Positions 1-7,572 of a stretch of 18,500 nucleotides of DNA are shown piece after piece. The stretch is taken from contig CAJUDL010000057.1 of NCBI GenBank assembly GCA_910585285.1, positions 1-18,500 of the forward strand. The letters are read 5' to 3'. The notes under the pieces were generated by a model. That model was not told where the DNA came from and did no database searches. It saw only the letters and a list, made by a program, of their open reading frames with translations. Made by a program: the position numbers and the translations under genes. Every line of letters begins with the position of its first letter. The first letter of the stretch is position 1. Source of the DNA: an uncultured Muribaculaceae bacterium (GTDB lineage: Bacteria; Bacteroidota; Bacteroidia; Bacteroidales; Muribaculaceae).

Positions 1-51
1 AGCGCGACACTGGCAGTGTCGAGGTGAGCGGTTCGAGTCCGCTATACTCCA
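1..51 (+). tRNA. tRNA-Ala (anticodon GGC), 3' part only
   Basis: This is the 3' portion of a tRNA cut by the window edge. The anticodon arm is visible: stem CGACA (5-9), loop CTGGCAG (10-16) and stem TGTCG (17-21), which places anticodon GGC at 12-14. The T arm is AGCGG / TTCGAGT / CCGCT (28-44), followed by the 3' acceptor strand ATACTCC and discriminator A at 51. CCA is not encoded. The U at acceptor position 70 would allow the G3:U70 pair that marks alanine tRNAs, but the 5' strand lies outside the window. Anticodon and acceptor together support alanine. Confidence 0.9.
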
Positions 52-63
52 CTTAATTAATGT

Positions 64-99
64 AAAAGCGAATTCAGAATAAAATCTGAGTTCGCTTTT
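64..99 (+). terminator. Rho-independent terminator after the tRNA
   Basis: A 15-bp stem with one G-U pair is formed by 64-78 and 85-99 around a 6-base loop. The arms begin with AAAA and end with TTTT, so the U-run is part of the stem, and more T-rich sequence follows. It sits 12 bases after the tRNA end and 30 bases before the stop of the minus-strand gene at 130. The A/T-flanked stem could therefore terminate transcription from both sides. Confidence 0.8.
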
Positions 100-129
100 G
101 CTTTTGGTGCTATTGCTTGCGACTGCCTA

Positions 130-693
130 TCAAGCCTTGATCGACCGCAGAAGAGTCGGGAGATTACACCCGAGTAGATTGCCGGCAACCGACATCAGCC
201 ATACAGCCCAAGGGAAGTCCATCGCCACGCAATAATATGCGATATCTGCCACGCAGTGTGGGAAACCACACATCACGAATGTCGGAATACCAAGCACCAG
301 CGGCAACCATTGTCCCTCTCTGGCACATTTCACACTGACCGTCATTATCAAGCCGGTCAGTATCGACGGCATGAATACCCTTAGTCCCGCAGCTTTTCTC
401 AACTCCACAATCCGCACGGCATTATCTCCCAAAGCTATGAACGAATCAGACAGCAATACAGCCAATGCGACACCGATAGCATTATAAAAAAGTATCAAAG
501 CCAGATCGGCAAATTCTTTTCCGTTGGTGAAGAAACCGGCTTTACCTGTAAACAGAATCCATTTGCAACAAACAATTGCTGAAAGTGCGAATGCAAACAG
601 AGCCGCACCAATAATACCTCCGGAGGCAAGATTACAAATTCCGGCAATACCTATTGCCATCCCCGCCAGAACAGAATAGTAGAACTTCTTCAT
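130..693 (-). CDS. Compact formate/nitrite transporter (FNT) family protein
   Basis: This is an inner-membrane protein of 187 residues, clearly shorter than typical FNT channels (about 260-310 residues). FNT landmarks appear in order: LFTGKAG (residues 48-53, matching the TM2 'LFTGN' loop), a TM3-like stretch FYNAIGVALAVLL, a TM4-like stretch around 109-122, GFPHCVAD (143-150, matching the pore-histidine motif usually seen as GFEHSIAN) and a last helix GNLLGCNL. The pore histidine would be His146. About six hydrophobic segments are present, so the shortness comes from small loops rather than loss of a helix. Known family members pass formate, nitrite or hydrosulfide; the substrate here cannot be told from sequence. 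The gene diverges from the peptidase gene at 781. The ATG at 693 is the only sensible start. Confidence 0.75.
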   Translation of the reverse strand: MKKFYYSVLAGMAIGIAGICNLASGGIIGAALFAFALSAIVCCKWILFTGKAGFFTNGKEFADLALILFYNAIGVALAVLLSDSFIALGDNAVRIVELRKAAGLRVFMPSILTGLIMTVSVKCAREGQWLPLVLGIPTFVMCGFPHCVADIAYYCVAMDFPWAVWLMSVAGNLLGCNLPTLLRSIKA

Positions 694-723
694 AACTTGT
701 CAAGATAGATTTTTGATTTCATG

Positions 724-755
724 TTGCAAAATTACAAATAACTTGCTTATCTTTG
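724..755 (+). promoter_or_regulatory. Bacteroidetes-type promoter for the C1B peptidase gene
   Basis: TTG at 724-726 and TATCTTTG at 748-755 (matching TAnnTTTG) are separated by 21 bases, the normal -33/-7 spacing for the Bacteroidetes primary sigma factor. The start codon follows 25 bases downstream, giving a short leader. It overlaps the -7 element of the divergent gene, so the two promoters may compete. Confidence 0.65.
727..734 (-). promoter_or_regulatory. Likely -7 element for the FNT gene
   Basis: On the minus strand, 734 to 727 reads TAATTTTG, matching the Bacteroidetes -7 consensus TAnnTTTG, about 34 bases upstream of the start codon. The -33 region is only T-rich, so this is a partial match. 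It lies inside the promoter region of the divergent gene. Confidence 0.4.
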
Positions 756-780
756 TAAAAAATCTAATTTAATTAACATC

Positions 781-2199
781 ATGAAGAATCATAAACTCCC
801 GGTATCCCTGCTATTGCTCGGATTGGTTGCGTTTCCATCATTACATCTCTTTGCTGCTTCAACCACAGGCAAAGGCGGGATTTCAGCGGAAATGATGAGT
901 CGTCTTAAAAGCTCATATTCCAACGACGCTACTGCAAAAGCATTGAGAAACGCACTCGGCAATTCCGATATCGATAAGATTGCCTTAAATGCTGAAGCAG
1001 GAAATGCGTTCGACACCAATTTCTCCCATCGTGTCAAAAGCAAAGGCATCACAGATCAGAAATCATCCGGACGCTGCTGGCTGTTTACCGGACTGAATGT
1101 GCTCCGCTCACAGATGATGGCAAAGCACGACCTTCCCAAACTTGAACTTTCACAGAATTATAATTTCTTTTTCGACCAACTTGAAAAAGCCAATCTTTTC
1201 CTCCAGGGAATGATAGATTACGCCGACCGTCCGATGGACGACAAGATGGTTGACTGGCTCTTTGCCCATCCCCTCAGCGATGGAGGACAATACACGGGAC
1301 TCTCCGATAATATCATGAAATATGGAGTTGTGCCAGCAGAAGTGATGCGCGAGTCATTCAGCAGCAACAATACATCCAAGATGAGCCGCCTCATATCTCT
1401 CAAACTTCGTGAGGATGGTCTCGAACTTCGCAAAATGTATGCCGACAAGGCTAAACCAGGCGCCCTTGAAGCCCGCAAAGAGCAGATGCTTGGTGAAATC
1501 TACAGAATGCTGGCGCTGACCCTCGGCACTCCACCGGCAGAATTCACCTGGACCCGCAAAGATTCAAAAGGGAACGTGGTCAGCACACGCAAATACACTC
1601 CGCTTGAATTCTACAAAGAATTCGCAGGCAATGATCTTAAGAATGACTACGTCATGCTCATGAATGATCCTACCCGCGAATACTATAAACTATATGAAAT
1701 CGACTACGACCGTCATTCTTACGATGGAGAAAACTGGACTTATGTCAATCTTCCCGTGGAAGACATCAAGAAAATGGCGATAGAGTCGATAAAAGACAGC
1801 GCCATGATGTATTTCTCGTGCGACGTGGGTAAATTCTTTGATCGCGAACGAGGGGTGCTCGATCCTTCGAATTTCGATTACGAATCACTCATGGGCGTGA
1901 ATTTCGGCATGAACAAAGCCGACCGCATCCGCACACACGCAAGTGCCTCCTCTCATGCCATGACGCTTGTGGCTGTAGACATCGATGCCGAAGGAAAGCC
2001 GACCAAATGGATGGTTGAAAACAGCTGGGGCAGCGGACCCAACGAGGGTCATCTGATTCTCACCGACAAATGGTTTGACGAATACATGTTCCGCCTCGTA
2101 GTCAACAAGAAATATATTCCTGCCAATGTTCTTGCGATTCTAAAACAAAAACCCACTCTCCTGCCGGCATGGGATCCGATGTTCTTACCCGATGAATAA
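781..2199 (+). CDS. Secreted C1B-family cysteine aminopeptidase (PepC/bleomycin hydrolase type)
   Basis: A papain-like peptidase of family C1B, 472 residues. The catalytic Cys99 lies in DQKSSGRCWLF, the His392 motif is ASSHAMTLV and the Asn414 motif is VENSWGS, so the triad is complete. C1B enzymes are usually cytosolic hexamers that trim peptides from the N-terminus. This one starts with a signal peptide (basic MKNHK, hydrophobic core to about residue 24, then LFAAS), which suggests export to the periplasm. Its C-terminus extends past the fold and ends LPDE; in this family the C-terminal tail occupies the active site and sets aminopeptidase behaviour, but whether that happens here is unknown. 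The stop lies 7 bases from the convergent lysA stop, and no terminator is visible between them. Confidence 0.9.
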   Translation: MKNHKLPVSLLLLGLVAFPSLHLFAASTTGKGGISAEMMSRLKSSYSNDATAKALRNALGNSDIDKIALNAEAGNAFDTNFSHRVKSKGITDQKSSGRCWLFTGLNVLRSQMMAKHDLPKLELSQNYNFFFDQLEKANLFLQGMIDYADRPMDDKMVDWLFAHPLSDGGQYTGLSDNIMKYGVVPAEVMRESFSSNNTSKMSRLISLKLREDGLELRKMYADKAKPGALEARKEQMLGEIYRMLALTLGTPPAEFTWTRKDSKGNVVSTRKYTPLEFYKEFAGNDLKNDYVMLMNDPTREYYKLYEIDYDRHSYDGENWTYVNLPVEDIKKMAIESIKDSAMMYFSCDVGKFFDRERGVLDPSNFDYESLMGVNFGMNKADRIRTHASASSHAMTLVAVDIDAEGKPTKWMVENSWGSGPNEGHLILTDKWFDEYMFRLVVNKKYIPANVLAILKQKPTLLPAWDPMFLPDE

Positions 2200-2206
2200 C
2201 CGGACC

Positions 2207-3355
2207 TTACCCTACAAATAAAGAGCCGGGCAGCCTACGCATATTATATTCGGATGCCATGCTCTCACCATATGCTCCCGCCGAGCGCAGCGCTACAAGA
2301 TCTCCGCGCCGCACGGCGGGAATCTTTTCATCCTTGCCGAAAACGTCTGACGATTCGCAGACAGGTCCTACCACATCATAGACATCTGTCTCAGCCTCAT
2401 CGCGAGGATCCACAACCTCTATCTTATGATGTGCTCCGTAAAGGGCGGGACGCATAAGATCGTTCATACCAGCATCAAGAATAAGAAATTTTCTTCCTAT
2501 TCCCTCCTTTATATACACCACACGTGAGATCAAAGACCCACATTGAGCCACAATAGCTCTGCCTAACTCACAGTGTATCTCCTGACCGGGCTGCAGATGC
2601 ATTCCGCTTATCAGAGTATCGAAATATCCCTTGAAATCAGGAATGGGATTCTCATCAGGGGTATCATAATCTATCCCGAGACCTCCGCCGACATTCAAGA
2701 TTTTAAATTCGATACCCTTTTCACGATATTTTTCAGTGATTTTATTAATCCTCTCACAGAGTAACGCGAAAGGTTCAGTTATGGTAATCTGCGAGCCTAT
2801 ATGGAAATGCAAACCTGTAAGATCTATCCATTCCGATGCCAATGCCTTGTCAACAGCCTTGTCAAGACACCGCATGTCTATACCGAATTTGTTTTCCTCA
2901 AGACCGGTGGTGATATATTCATGAGTGTGAGCATCTATATTGGGATTCACCCGTAATGCCACAGGCACTTTTCTTTGAGCTTTCTCTCCAAGTTCAGCGA
3001 TCACTTCCAGTTCTTCGATCGATTCGACATTGAAGCAACCTATCCCCTTCTCTATTCCAAACAGGATTTCTTCGTCTGTCTTACCGACACCGGCATAGAA
3101 TATTGAGGCATTGTCGAAACCGGCATTCAGAGCAGCGGCAATCTCACCGCCACTCACACAGTCCGCTCCAAAACCGGCTTGAGCAATCACCTTAAGAATT
3201 TCAGGATTTCCGTTAGCTTTCACGGCATAGTGCACGTGCACATCACTTCCGGCTATACATTTTTTTATCTCTTCAAGTGTGGAGCGCAAAAGCGCCATAT
3301 CATAATAGTAAAAAGGAGTACGCACTCCATCCATGCAAGGTAATTTGAATATCAT
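2207..3355 (-). CDS. lysA: Diaminopimelate decarboxylase
   Basis: LysA catalyses the last step of lysine synthesis, converting meso-diaminopimelate to L-lysine and CO2. It is a PLP enzyme of the alanine-racemase fold, here 382 residues. The PLP lysine is Lys46 in HYAVKANGN. Other family motifs are HFHIGSQ (183-189), the phosphate-binding NVGGGLGIDY (221-230), ELGRAIVA (263-270), DAGMNDLMRPALYGAHH (294-310) and the active-site cysteine of CESSD (333-337). The length is slightly below the typical 400-420. It lies 14 bases downstream of lysC on the same strand, so the two form a lysine operon. The Met at 3355 begins just before the expected N-terminal strand. Confidence 0.96.
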   Translation of the reverse strand: MIFKLPCMDGVRTPFYYYDMALLRSTLEEIKKCIAGSDVHVHYAVKANGNPEILKVIAQAGFGADCVSGGEIAAALNAGFDNASIFYAGVGKTDEEILFGIEKGIGCFNVESIEELEVIAELGEKAQRKVPVALRVNPNIDAHTHEYITTGLEENKFGIDMRCLDKAVDKALASEWIDLTGLHFHIGSQITITEPFALLCERINKITEKYREKGIEFKILNVGGGLGIDYDTPDENPIPDFKGYFDTLISGMHLQPGQEIHCELGRAIVAQCGSLISRVVYIKEGIGRKFLILDAGMNDLMRPALYGAHHKIEVVDPRDEAETDVYDVVGPVCESSDVFGKDEKIPAVRRGDLVALRSAGAYGESMASEYNMRRLPGSLFVG

Positions 3356-3369
3356 CTTGGACTGTTTAT

Positions 3370-4683
3370 TTATGCAAAGATCTCGGCTGAGAGCGCACGC
3401 AATGCACGGGTCTTGTCTTCCGCCTTGATCAGGAATGAAATATTATAATTGCTTCCGCCATAGGAGATCATCCTCACAGGTATATCGCGCAATGCATCCA
3501 GAGCCTTTGCTTCGAACCCTCTGTTTTGCCATTCCAGGTCTCCGACCACGCATATTATCGTCATATTGCGGTCAATGGTGACAGTGCCAAAACGATGAAG
3601 TTCTTCAACTATACGGTCAAGATTCCTTTCATTATCTACAGTCACCGAGACCCCAACCTCGGAAGTGGTGATCATATCTATGGCAGTCTCATATTTTTCA
3701 AAAATCTCGAACACCTTTTTCAAGAAACCGTATGCGAGGAGCATTCTTCCCGATTTTATCTTGATTGCCGTGATATTGTCTTTCGCCGCCACAGCCTTGA
3801 TGCAAGCAGAACGCAGATTATTGTCAATAAGCGTACCGGGAGCATCCGGTTCCATAGTGTTCAACAATCGTACGGGAATATTGTTGATCTTAGCCGGGAG
3901 AATACATGTCGGGTGAAGGATCTTAGCACCGAAATATGCCAACTCCGCCGCCTCCTCGAAATGCAGATTTCTTACTGGTTTCGTACCGTCCACAAAACGA
4001 GGATCATTGTTGTGCATACCATCGATGTCGGTCCATATCTCTATTTCCTCAGCCATGATTGCAGCTCCTATAAGCGAAGCTGTGTAATCACTTCCTCCGC
4101 GCTCAAGATTATGAATATTTCCCTCATGATCAAGACATATGAAGCCTTGAGTAATATACATATCTGCTTCGGGATTCTCTTCAAGCAATTGATTCAGATG
4201 TTTGGATATATAAGGAAGATCCGGCTCTCCATGCTCATCCGTGCGCATAAAGTCGAGTGCTGGCAATAGTACGGAATTCACGCCGCACTCATGAAGATAG
4301 GCATGCATCAGATTTGTTGATATCATCTCCCCCCTTGCCACAATCTGCTTCTCAAGCAGAGGTGATTCAGGCGACGATATAGTGTGACGGATATCATTGA
4401 AAAAATCGGCTACAATCGTGCGTGTCCGTTCACGCGCATCCTGCGTAGTGAGCAACTCTTCAATAACACCGCTATATCTTTCTTCAAGCGATGATATAAG
4501 CTTGCATGCAAGTTGCGGGTCGTCAGCTTTCACAGCCTCAGATATCTCTATTAGAGAATTTGTAGTGCCACTCATCGCAGACAGTACGATCATGTTTTTA
4601 CCCTTACCGCTTATCAGCGTTGCAACGTTCTTAATTCTTTGTGGAGAACCGACAGAGGTTCCTCCGAACTTCATAACCTTCAT
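3370..4683 (-). CDS. lysC: Aspartate kinase, lysine-sensitive type (aspartokinase III-like)
   Basis: LysC phosphorylates L-aspartate with ATP, the first committed step towards lysine, methionine and threonine. The kinase domain starts with KFGGTSVGS (5-13) and continues through ARGEM (116-120), GGSDYTAS (196-203) and WTDIDG (217-222). Two ACT domains follow: the first, about 303-370, contains RMLLAYGFLKKVFEIF and MITTSEVGVSVTVD; the second runs from about 375 to 437. The ACT signature resembles E. coli LysC, which points to feedback inhibition by lysine (inference). At 437 residues with no homoserine dehydrogenase domain, it is monofunctional. Placement directly upstream of lysA fits a dedicated lysine role. 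Confidence 0.95.
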   Translation of the reverse strand: MKVMKFGGTSVGSPQRIKNVATLISGKGKNMIVLSAMSGTTNSLIEISEAVKADDPQLACKLISSLEERYSGVIEELLTTQDARERTRTIVADFFNDIRHTISSPESPLLEKQIVARGEMISTNLMHAYLHECGVNSVLLPALDFMRTDEHGEPDLPYISKHLNQLLEENPEADMYITQGFICLDHEGNIHNLERGGSDYTASLIGAAIMAEEIEIWTDIDGMHNNDPRFVDGTKPVRNLHFEEAAELAYFGAKILHPTCILPAKINNIPVRLLNTMEPDAPGTLIDNNLRSACIKAVAAKDNITAIKIKSGRMLLAYGFLKKVFEIFEKYETAIDMITTSEVGVSVTVDNERNLDRIVEELHRFGTVTIDRNMTIICVVGDLEWQNRGFEAKALDALRDIPVRMISYGGSNYNISFLIKAEDKTRALRALSAEIFA

Positions 4684-4715
4684 GCTGTATTATTAAAAAA
4701 CCTGTAGAAGAAGCG

Positions 4716-4746
4716 CAAAATTAATACTTATCCGTTAAATACACAA
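4716..4746 (-). promoter_or_regulatory. Bacteroidetes-type promoter for lysC-lysA
   Basis: On the minus strand, TTG (4746-4744) and TAATTTTG (4723-4716, matching TAnnTTTG) are separated by 20 bases. The -7 element ends 32 bases before the lysC start. The leader is therefore short and has no room for a lysine riboswitch or long attenuator. Confidence 0.7.
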
Positions 4747-4793
4747 CATCAGCACTATATATTCAGATTATTTCGCATCAAAAAAAAAGTAAA

Positions 4794-4813
4794 AATGGTA
4801 AAAAACAACCATT
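4794..4813. promoter_or_regulatory. Inverted repeat in the lysC / MFS intergenic region
   Basis: AATGGT (4794-4799) and ACCATT (4808-4813) form a 6-bp inverted repeat around 8 A-rich bases, and AAGTAA / TTACTT extends it after a small bulge. It lies between the divergent genes and 41 bases before the MFS start codon. It may be an operator or mRNA hairpin, but A-rich composition makes chance likely. Confidence 0.25.
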
Positions 4814-4853
4814 ACTTACCTAATATTTGTTATAATTCAAAAAGAAATTTAAT

Positions 4854-6113
4854 ATGAAAAGCACTCCCACTCATTCTACCGCTTCCGCGCAACAATCTTC
4901 CGACCAGTCTGATTCCACAACATATCCCAATGGAAAGCATTATTATATCTTTTTAGTGGCATATCTTGTAGGATTGAGTGCATTCGGTTCATTCGTCAAC
5001 GATATGTATCTCCCAACCTTGCCGGAAATGACCAGATATTTCGGATGTTCTGTTTCTGTTGTTCAGCTCGGACTAACAATGGGAATGATAGGTCTCGGAA
5101 TAGGACAGCTTATAATGGGTCCGGTAAGCGATAAATACGGACGCAAACCTGTATTGATCATCACTTTGTCAATTTTCATAATAGCAGCAATTGTAAGCGT
5201 ATTCTCACCTACGATACATTTCTTTCTCGGATGCCGCCTAATTCAGGGAATCGGAGCATCTGGGGGATACTTTCTTGCGCGCACCATTCCTGCCGACATA
5301 TACAGCGGACGCCCATTAGCAAAAATGATGGCTCTTATAGGAGCTATTAACGGATTTGCTCCTGCTTCAGCTCCTGTTCTCGGAGGTCTGCTTGCAGCTG
5401 CCGACGGATGGAAAGGTATTTTTTATGTTCTCGCAGGTTTCGCAGCGCTGCTCATTTGTGTGGCAATTCCTTTGAAAGAATCACTTAAACCTGAAAATAG
5501 ATTTAAAGGAAAACTAATCTATGCCTTTAAAGAATACCCCATGCTCGTCAAAAACAAGCGATTTATGATCCATGCCCTCTTGAAAGGTTCCGCTCTCGGT
5601 CTCTTATTTGCATATTGTTCTTCAGCACCATTCATAATGCAGGACCATTTCGGTTGGTCTGAAGTGCACTTCGGACTATTCATGGGATTCAACGCATTGT
5701 TTGTTGCATTCGGAGCAATGATGGCTTTGAAATTCACGATTCTAAAAAAAGCGGCGTTTTTCGGTGGCTGGACACTTTTGCTTGCCACATCCGTTCAATT
5801 CGGAGTCTTGTTTTTGCTAAATAATTTTTGGGCTTATGAACTCACCATGCTTCCCATCGTGTTCTCTCTCGGCATGATTTTCACCGTTGGCAATACTTTG
5901 GCAATGAACGAAGGGAGGTCCAATGCCGGTGGTGCCTCTGCACTACTCGGACTCACGGGATACGTGTTCGGGGCGATAGTTGCTCCCCTGGTTGGACTCA
6001 GTAATATAATGCATTCCACCGCAATTGCATTTGTCATCCTCGCTGTCATTACCCTTGCTTTTGCCTACGCCACAAAGACACTCTCGCCTGATCCCGATAT
6101 GGTGAAAAAATAA
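4854..6113 (+). CDS. MFS exporter, Bcr/CflA-type drug:H+ antiporter family
   Basis: An inner-membrane transporter of 419 residues with about 12 hydrophobic helices. Features of the DHA1 / Bcr-CflA group are VNDMYLPTLP in helix 1 (48-57, Asp50), motif A GPVSDKYGRKPV (89-100), RLIQGIGAS in helix 4 (128-136) and the antiporter motif C region GFAPASAPVLGG (167-178). The family exports drugs or small metabolites in exchange for protons; the substrate is not visible. A polar Ser/Thr/Gln-rich tail of about 28 residues precedes helix 1 and is longer than usual. The start at 4854 is the only ATG ahead of helix 1. The promoter is unclear: CTAATATTTG near 4820-4830 is an off-consensus -7. The gene appears monocistronic, being followed by two hairpins. 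Confidence 0.88.
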   Translation: MKSTPTHSTASAQQSSDQSDSTTYPNGKHYYIFLVAYLVGLSAFGSFVNDMYLPTLPEMTRYFGCSVSVVQLGLTMGMIGLGIGQLIMGPVSDKYGRKPVLIITLSIFIIAAIVSVFSPTIHFFLGCRLIQGIGASGGYFLARTIPADIYSGRPLAKMMALIGAINGFAPASAPVLGGLLAAADGWKGIFYVLAGFAALLICVAIPLKESLKPENRFKGKLIYAFKEYPMLVKNKRFMIHALLKGSALGLLFAYCSSAPFIMQDHFGWSEVHFGLFMGFNALFVAFGAMMALKFTILKKAAFFGGWTLLLATSVQFGVLFLLNNFWAYELTMLPIVFSLGMIFTVGNTLAMNEGRSNAGGASALLGLTGYVFGAIVAPLVGLSNIMHSTAIAFVILAVITLAFAYATKTLSPDPDMVKK

Positions 6114-6118
6114 AAATA

Positions 6119-6145
6119 AGACTGCGTTTCATGGAAACGCAGTCT
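6119..6145 (+). terminator. Strong hairpin just after the MFS stop codon
   Basis: A perfect 12-bp stem (6119-6130 with 6134-6145) closes a 3-base loop ATG, 5 bases after the stop codon. No U-run follows, so by itself it is not a classic intrinsic terminator; it may stabilise the mRNA 3' end or act with the terminator at 6174. A TCGAATTCGA palindrome abuts it (6145-6154). Confidence 0.5.
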
Positions 6146-6173
6146 CGAATTCGATTCAACTGCTGTTTGTCTT

Positions 6174-6208
6174 ATGAGTTTCGGGTTATTAACCCGAAAC
6201 TCATTTTT
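6174..6208 (+). terminator. Rho-independent terminator of the MFS gene
   Basis: ATGAGTTTCGGG (6174-6185) pairs perfectly over 12 bp with CCCGAAACTCAT (6193-6204) around loop TTATTAA, and the T-run 6204-6208 follows at once. This is a textbook intrinsic terminator for transcripts coming from the MFS gene. Confidence 0.85.
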
Positions 6209-6228
6209 GTTAACCATAATTTGTTAAC
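6206..6228 (+). repeat. Direct repeat of TTTGTTAAC upstream of the LacI-type gene
   Basis: TTTGTTAAC occurs at 6206-6214 and again at 6220-6228, a period of 14 bases, each holding the palindromic hexamer GTTAAC. The first copy overlaps the terminator T-run. This may be a pair of protein-binding sites or chance in AT-rich DNA. Confidence 0.3.
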
Positions 6229-6265
6229 GACAAACCTACTCATTATGGATTAAAAGTAAAATTAG

Positions 6266-6277
6266 ATAAACGTTTAT
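6266..6277. promoter_or_regulatory. Candidate LacI-family operator ATAAACGTTTAT
   Basis: A perfect 12-bp palindrome with a central CG step, the layout of many LacI-family operators. It lies about 210 bases upstream of a LacI-family gene in the 375-base spacer 6114-6488, which otherwise holds only the terminators and AT-rich DNA. Binding by the neighbouring regulator (autoregulation) is inference. Confidence 0.4.
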
Positions 6278-6302
6278 AGGCTCGTTTTGCCTTATATCTT
6301 GC

Positions 6303-6314
6303 GTGCACGTGCAC
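6303..6314. promoter_or_regulatory. GC-rich palindrome GTGCACGTGCAC, candidate operator
   Basis: A perfect 12-bp palindrome that stands out in AT-rich surroundings, 37 bases after the palindrome at 6266 (start to start). It is upstream of the putative promoter at 6340-6372. The even spacing, near three and a half helical turns, would be compatible with cooperative regulator binding only if geometry permits. Confidence 0.4.
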
Positions 6315-6339
6315 ATTAACACTGCAAATATATTAGAAG

Positions 6340-6372
6340 TTTTTTATATTTCCAAAAAAAATGATAAATTTG
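6340..6372 (+). promoter_or_regulatory. Possible promoter for the LacI-family gene
   Basis: TAAATTTG at 6365-6372 matches the -7 consensus TAnnTTTG. The -33 position (about 6340-6345) is a T-run rather than TTG. It would give a leader of about 110 bases. Within that leader an 8-base direct repeat AAGCAACT occurs at 6402-6409 and 6428-6435. Confidence 0.4.
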
Positions 6373-6488
6373 TAAAAATTTTTATTGAATTGTTCCTAAA
6401 AAAGCAACTTTTGAGAGCATTTAGTTTAAGCAACTACTAATAATTCGTGTAAATTCAAATACTCTCTGAATAGCTACTTACCATATTT

Positions 6489-7562
6489 ATGGCTAAAATA
6501 AATAAGATAAATAACGCAACAACCCAGGCAACAATATTTGATGTGGCGCGGTTATGCAATGTATCACGAGGCACTGTAGATCGTGTGATACACAATCGCG
6601 GGCGCGTGTCGCAGGATACGGTAGACAAAGTGAAACGAGCCATTGAAATACTCGGATACAGCCCTAATCTTAATGCTTCAATACTCGCTTCCAAGAAAAC
6701 ATATACTTTCGCGTGCCTGATTCCCGAATTTGAACATGGGGAATACTGGGAGAAAATTCACGAAGGATTTATTGCCGGTGCGAACTCCTTATATAATTAT
6801 AGTATTGAAGTAAACTTCCATTTCTTTGATCAGACAGACCCCGAATCATATCTCCAATGCTGCGATGAGATACTTGTCTCTAAACCTCATGGCGTTATCA
6901 TGGGCACAGTCTTCAAGGAAGAGACATGCCGATTCGCAGGCCAGCTTGATGAAGTTGGAATCCCGTTTGCGTTTGTCGATGACAAATTCGACGATCTCAA
7001 TTATACAGTATATTATGGTATGGATCCTTATAAGAGCGGAAGACTTGGAGCATTTCTTCTCACCAACCATTTTAACCCCGAAAAACTTCTCTTAGTCCGA
7101 TTAATACGTGACACCAACCATAAGGCAGACCCGAATGCAAAACGTCGTCAGGGATTTCTCGATTACATAAATATGAAATTTCCGCAATGTGAAATCCACA
7201 CGGTCTTTATTAATCCGGCAAATCCCAAACAGACATTTGTCACGCTGAAAGAGTTTTTCCAAGAGCACCCGGAAATAAAACACATCATAATGATTAACTC
7301 CCGCATATTCCTTATCGACGAGTATCTGCGTGAGAATCCCGACACAGAACGTGTGGTTGTAGGTTTCGATGACATTGAACCCAATCTTGCAAGTTTGCGC
7401 AGCGGACATATCGAATTCCTTGTGACGCGCCACATCTCCAGCCAATCGCAACTCGCTCTGACCACATTTGCAGAGTGTGTGATCCGAGGTGTCAAACCCC
7501 AGAAACGCGACAACTACCTCCACATGGACATTCTCCATCGCCTCAACATGGATGATTACTAA
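6489..7562 (+). CDS. LacI-family transcriptional regulator
   Basis: A DNA-binding repressor or activator of 357 residues. The helix-turn-helix covers about 16-40 (TIFDVARLCNVSRGTVDRVI), followed by GRVSQDTVDKV and the hinge SPNLNASILASKK (58-70). The rest is a periplasmic-binding-protein-like sensor domain (about 73-340), with GFDDIEPN (292-299) typical of its second lobe. Such regulators usually sense a sugar or sugar derivative; the effector is not deducible. No sugar-metabolism gene is adjacent: the MFS gene upstream is separated by terminators and the downstream gene is a small secreted protein. It therefore seems an orphan regulator, possibly acting on palindromes in its own upstream region. 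Confidence 0.9.
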   Translation: MAKINKINNATTQATIFDVARLCNVSRGTVDRVIHNRGRVSQDTVDKVKRAIEILGYSPNLNASILASKKTYTFACLIPEFEHGEYWEKIHEGFIAGANSLYNYSIEVNFHFFDQTDPESYLQCCDEILVSKPHGVIMGTVFKEETCRFAGQLDEVGIPFAFVDDKFDDLNYTVYYGMDPYKSGRLGAFLLTNHFNPEKLLLVRLIRDTNHKADPNAKRRQGFLDYINMKFPQCEIHTVFINPANPKQTFVTLKEFFQEHPEIKHIIMINSRIFLIDEYLRENPDTERVVVGFDDIEPNLASLRSGHIEFLVTRHISSQSQLALTTFAECVIRGVKPQKRDNYLHMDILHRLNMDDY

Positions 7563-7572
7563 CCACCACAAT

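Noticed and set aside
3526..4269. Long plus-strand open frame (247 codons) antisense to lysC
   Set aside because: It lies wholly inside a gene with a full set of aspartate-kinase motifs and its own product has no recognisable fold; it is a shadow of lysC codon use.
4684..4853. Possible lysine riboswitch or attenuator ahead of lysC
   Set aside because: The mapped -7 element leaves a leader of only about 30 bases, too short for such an element.
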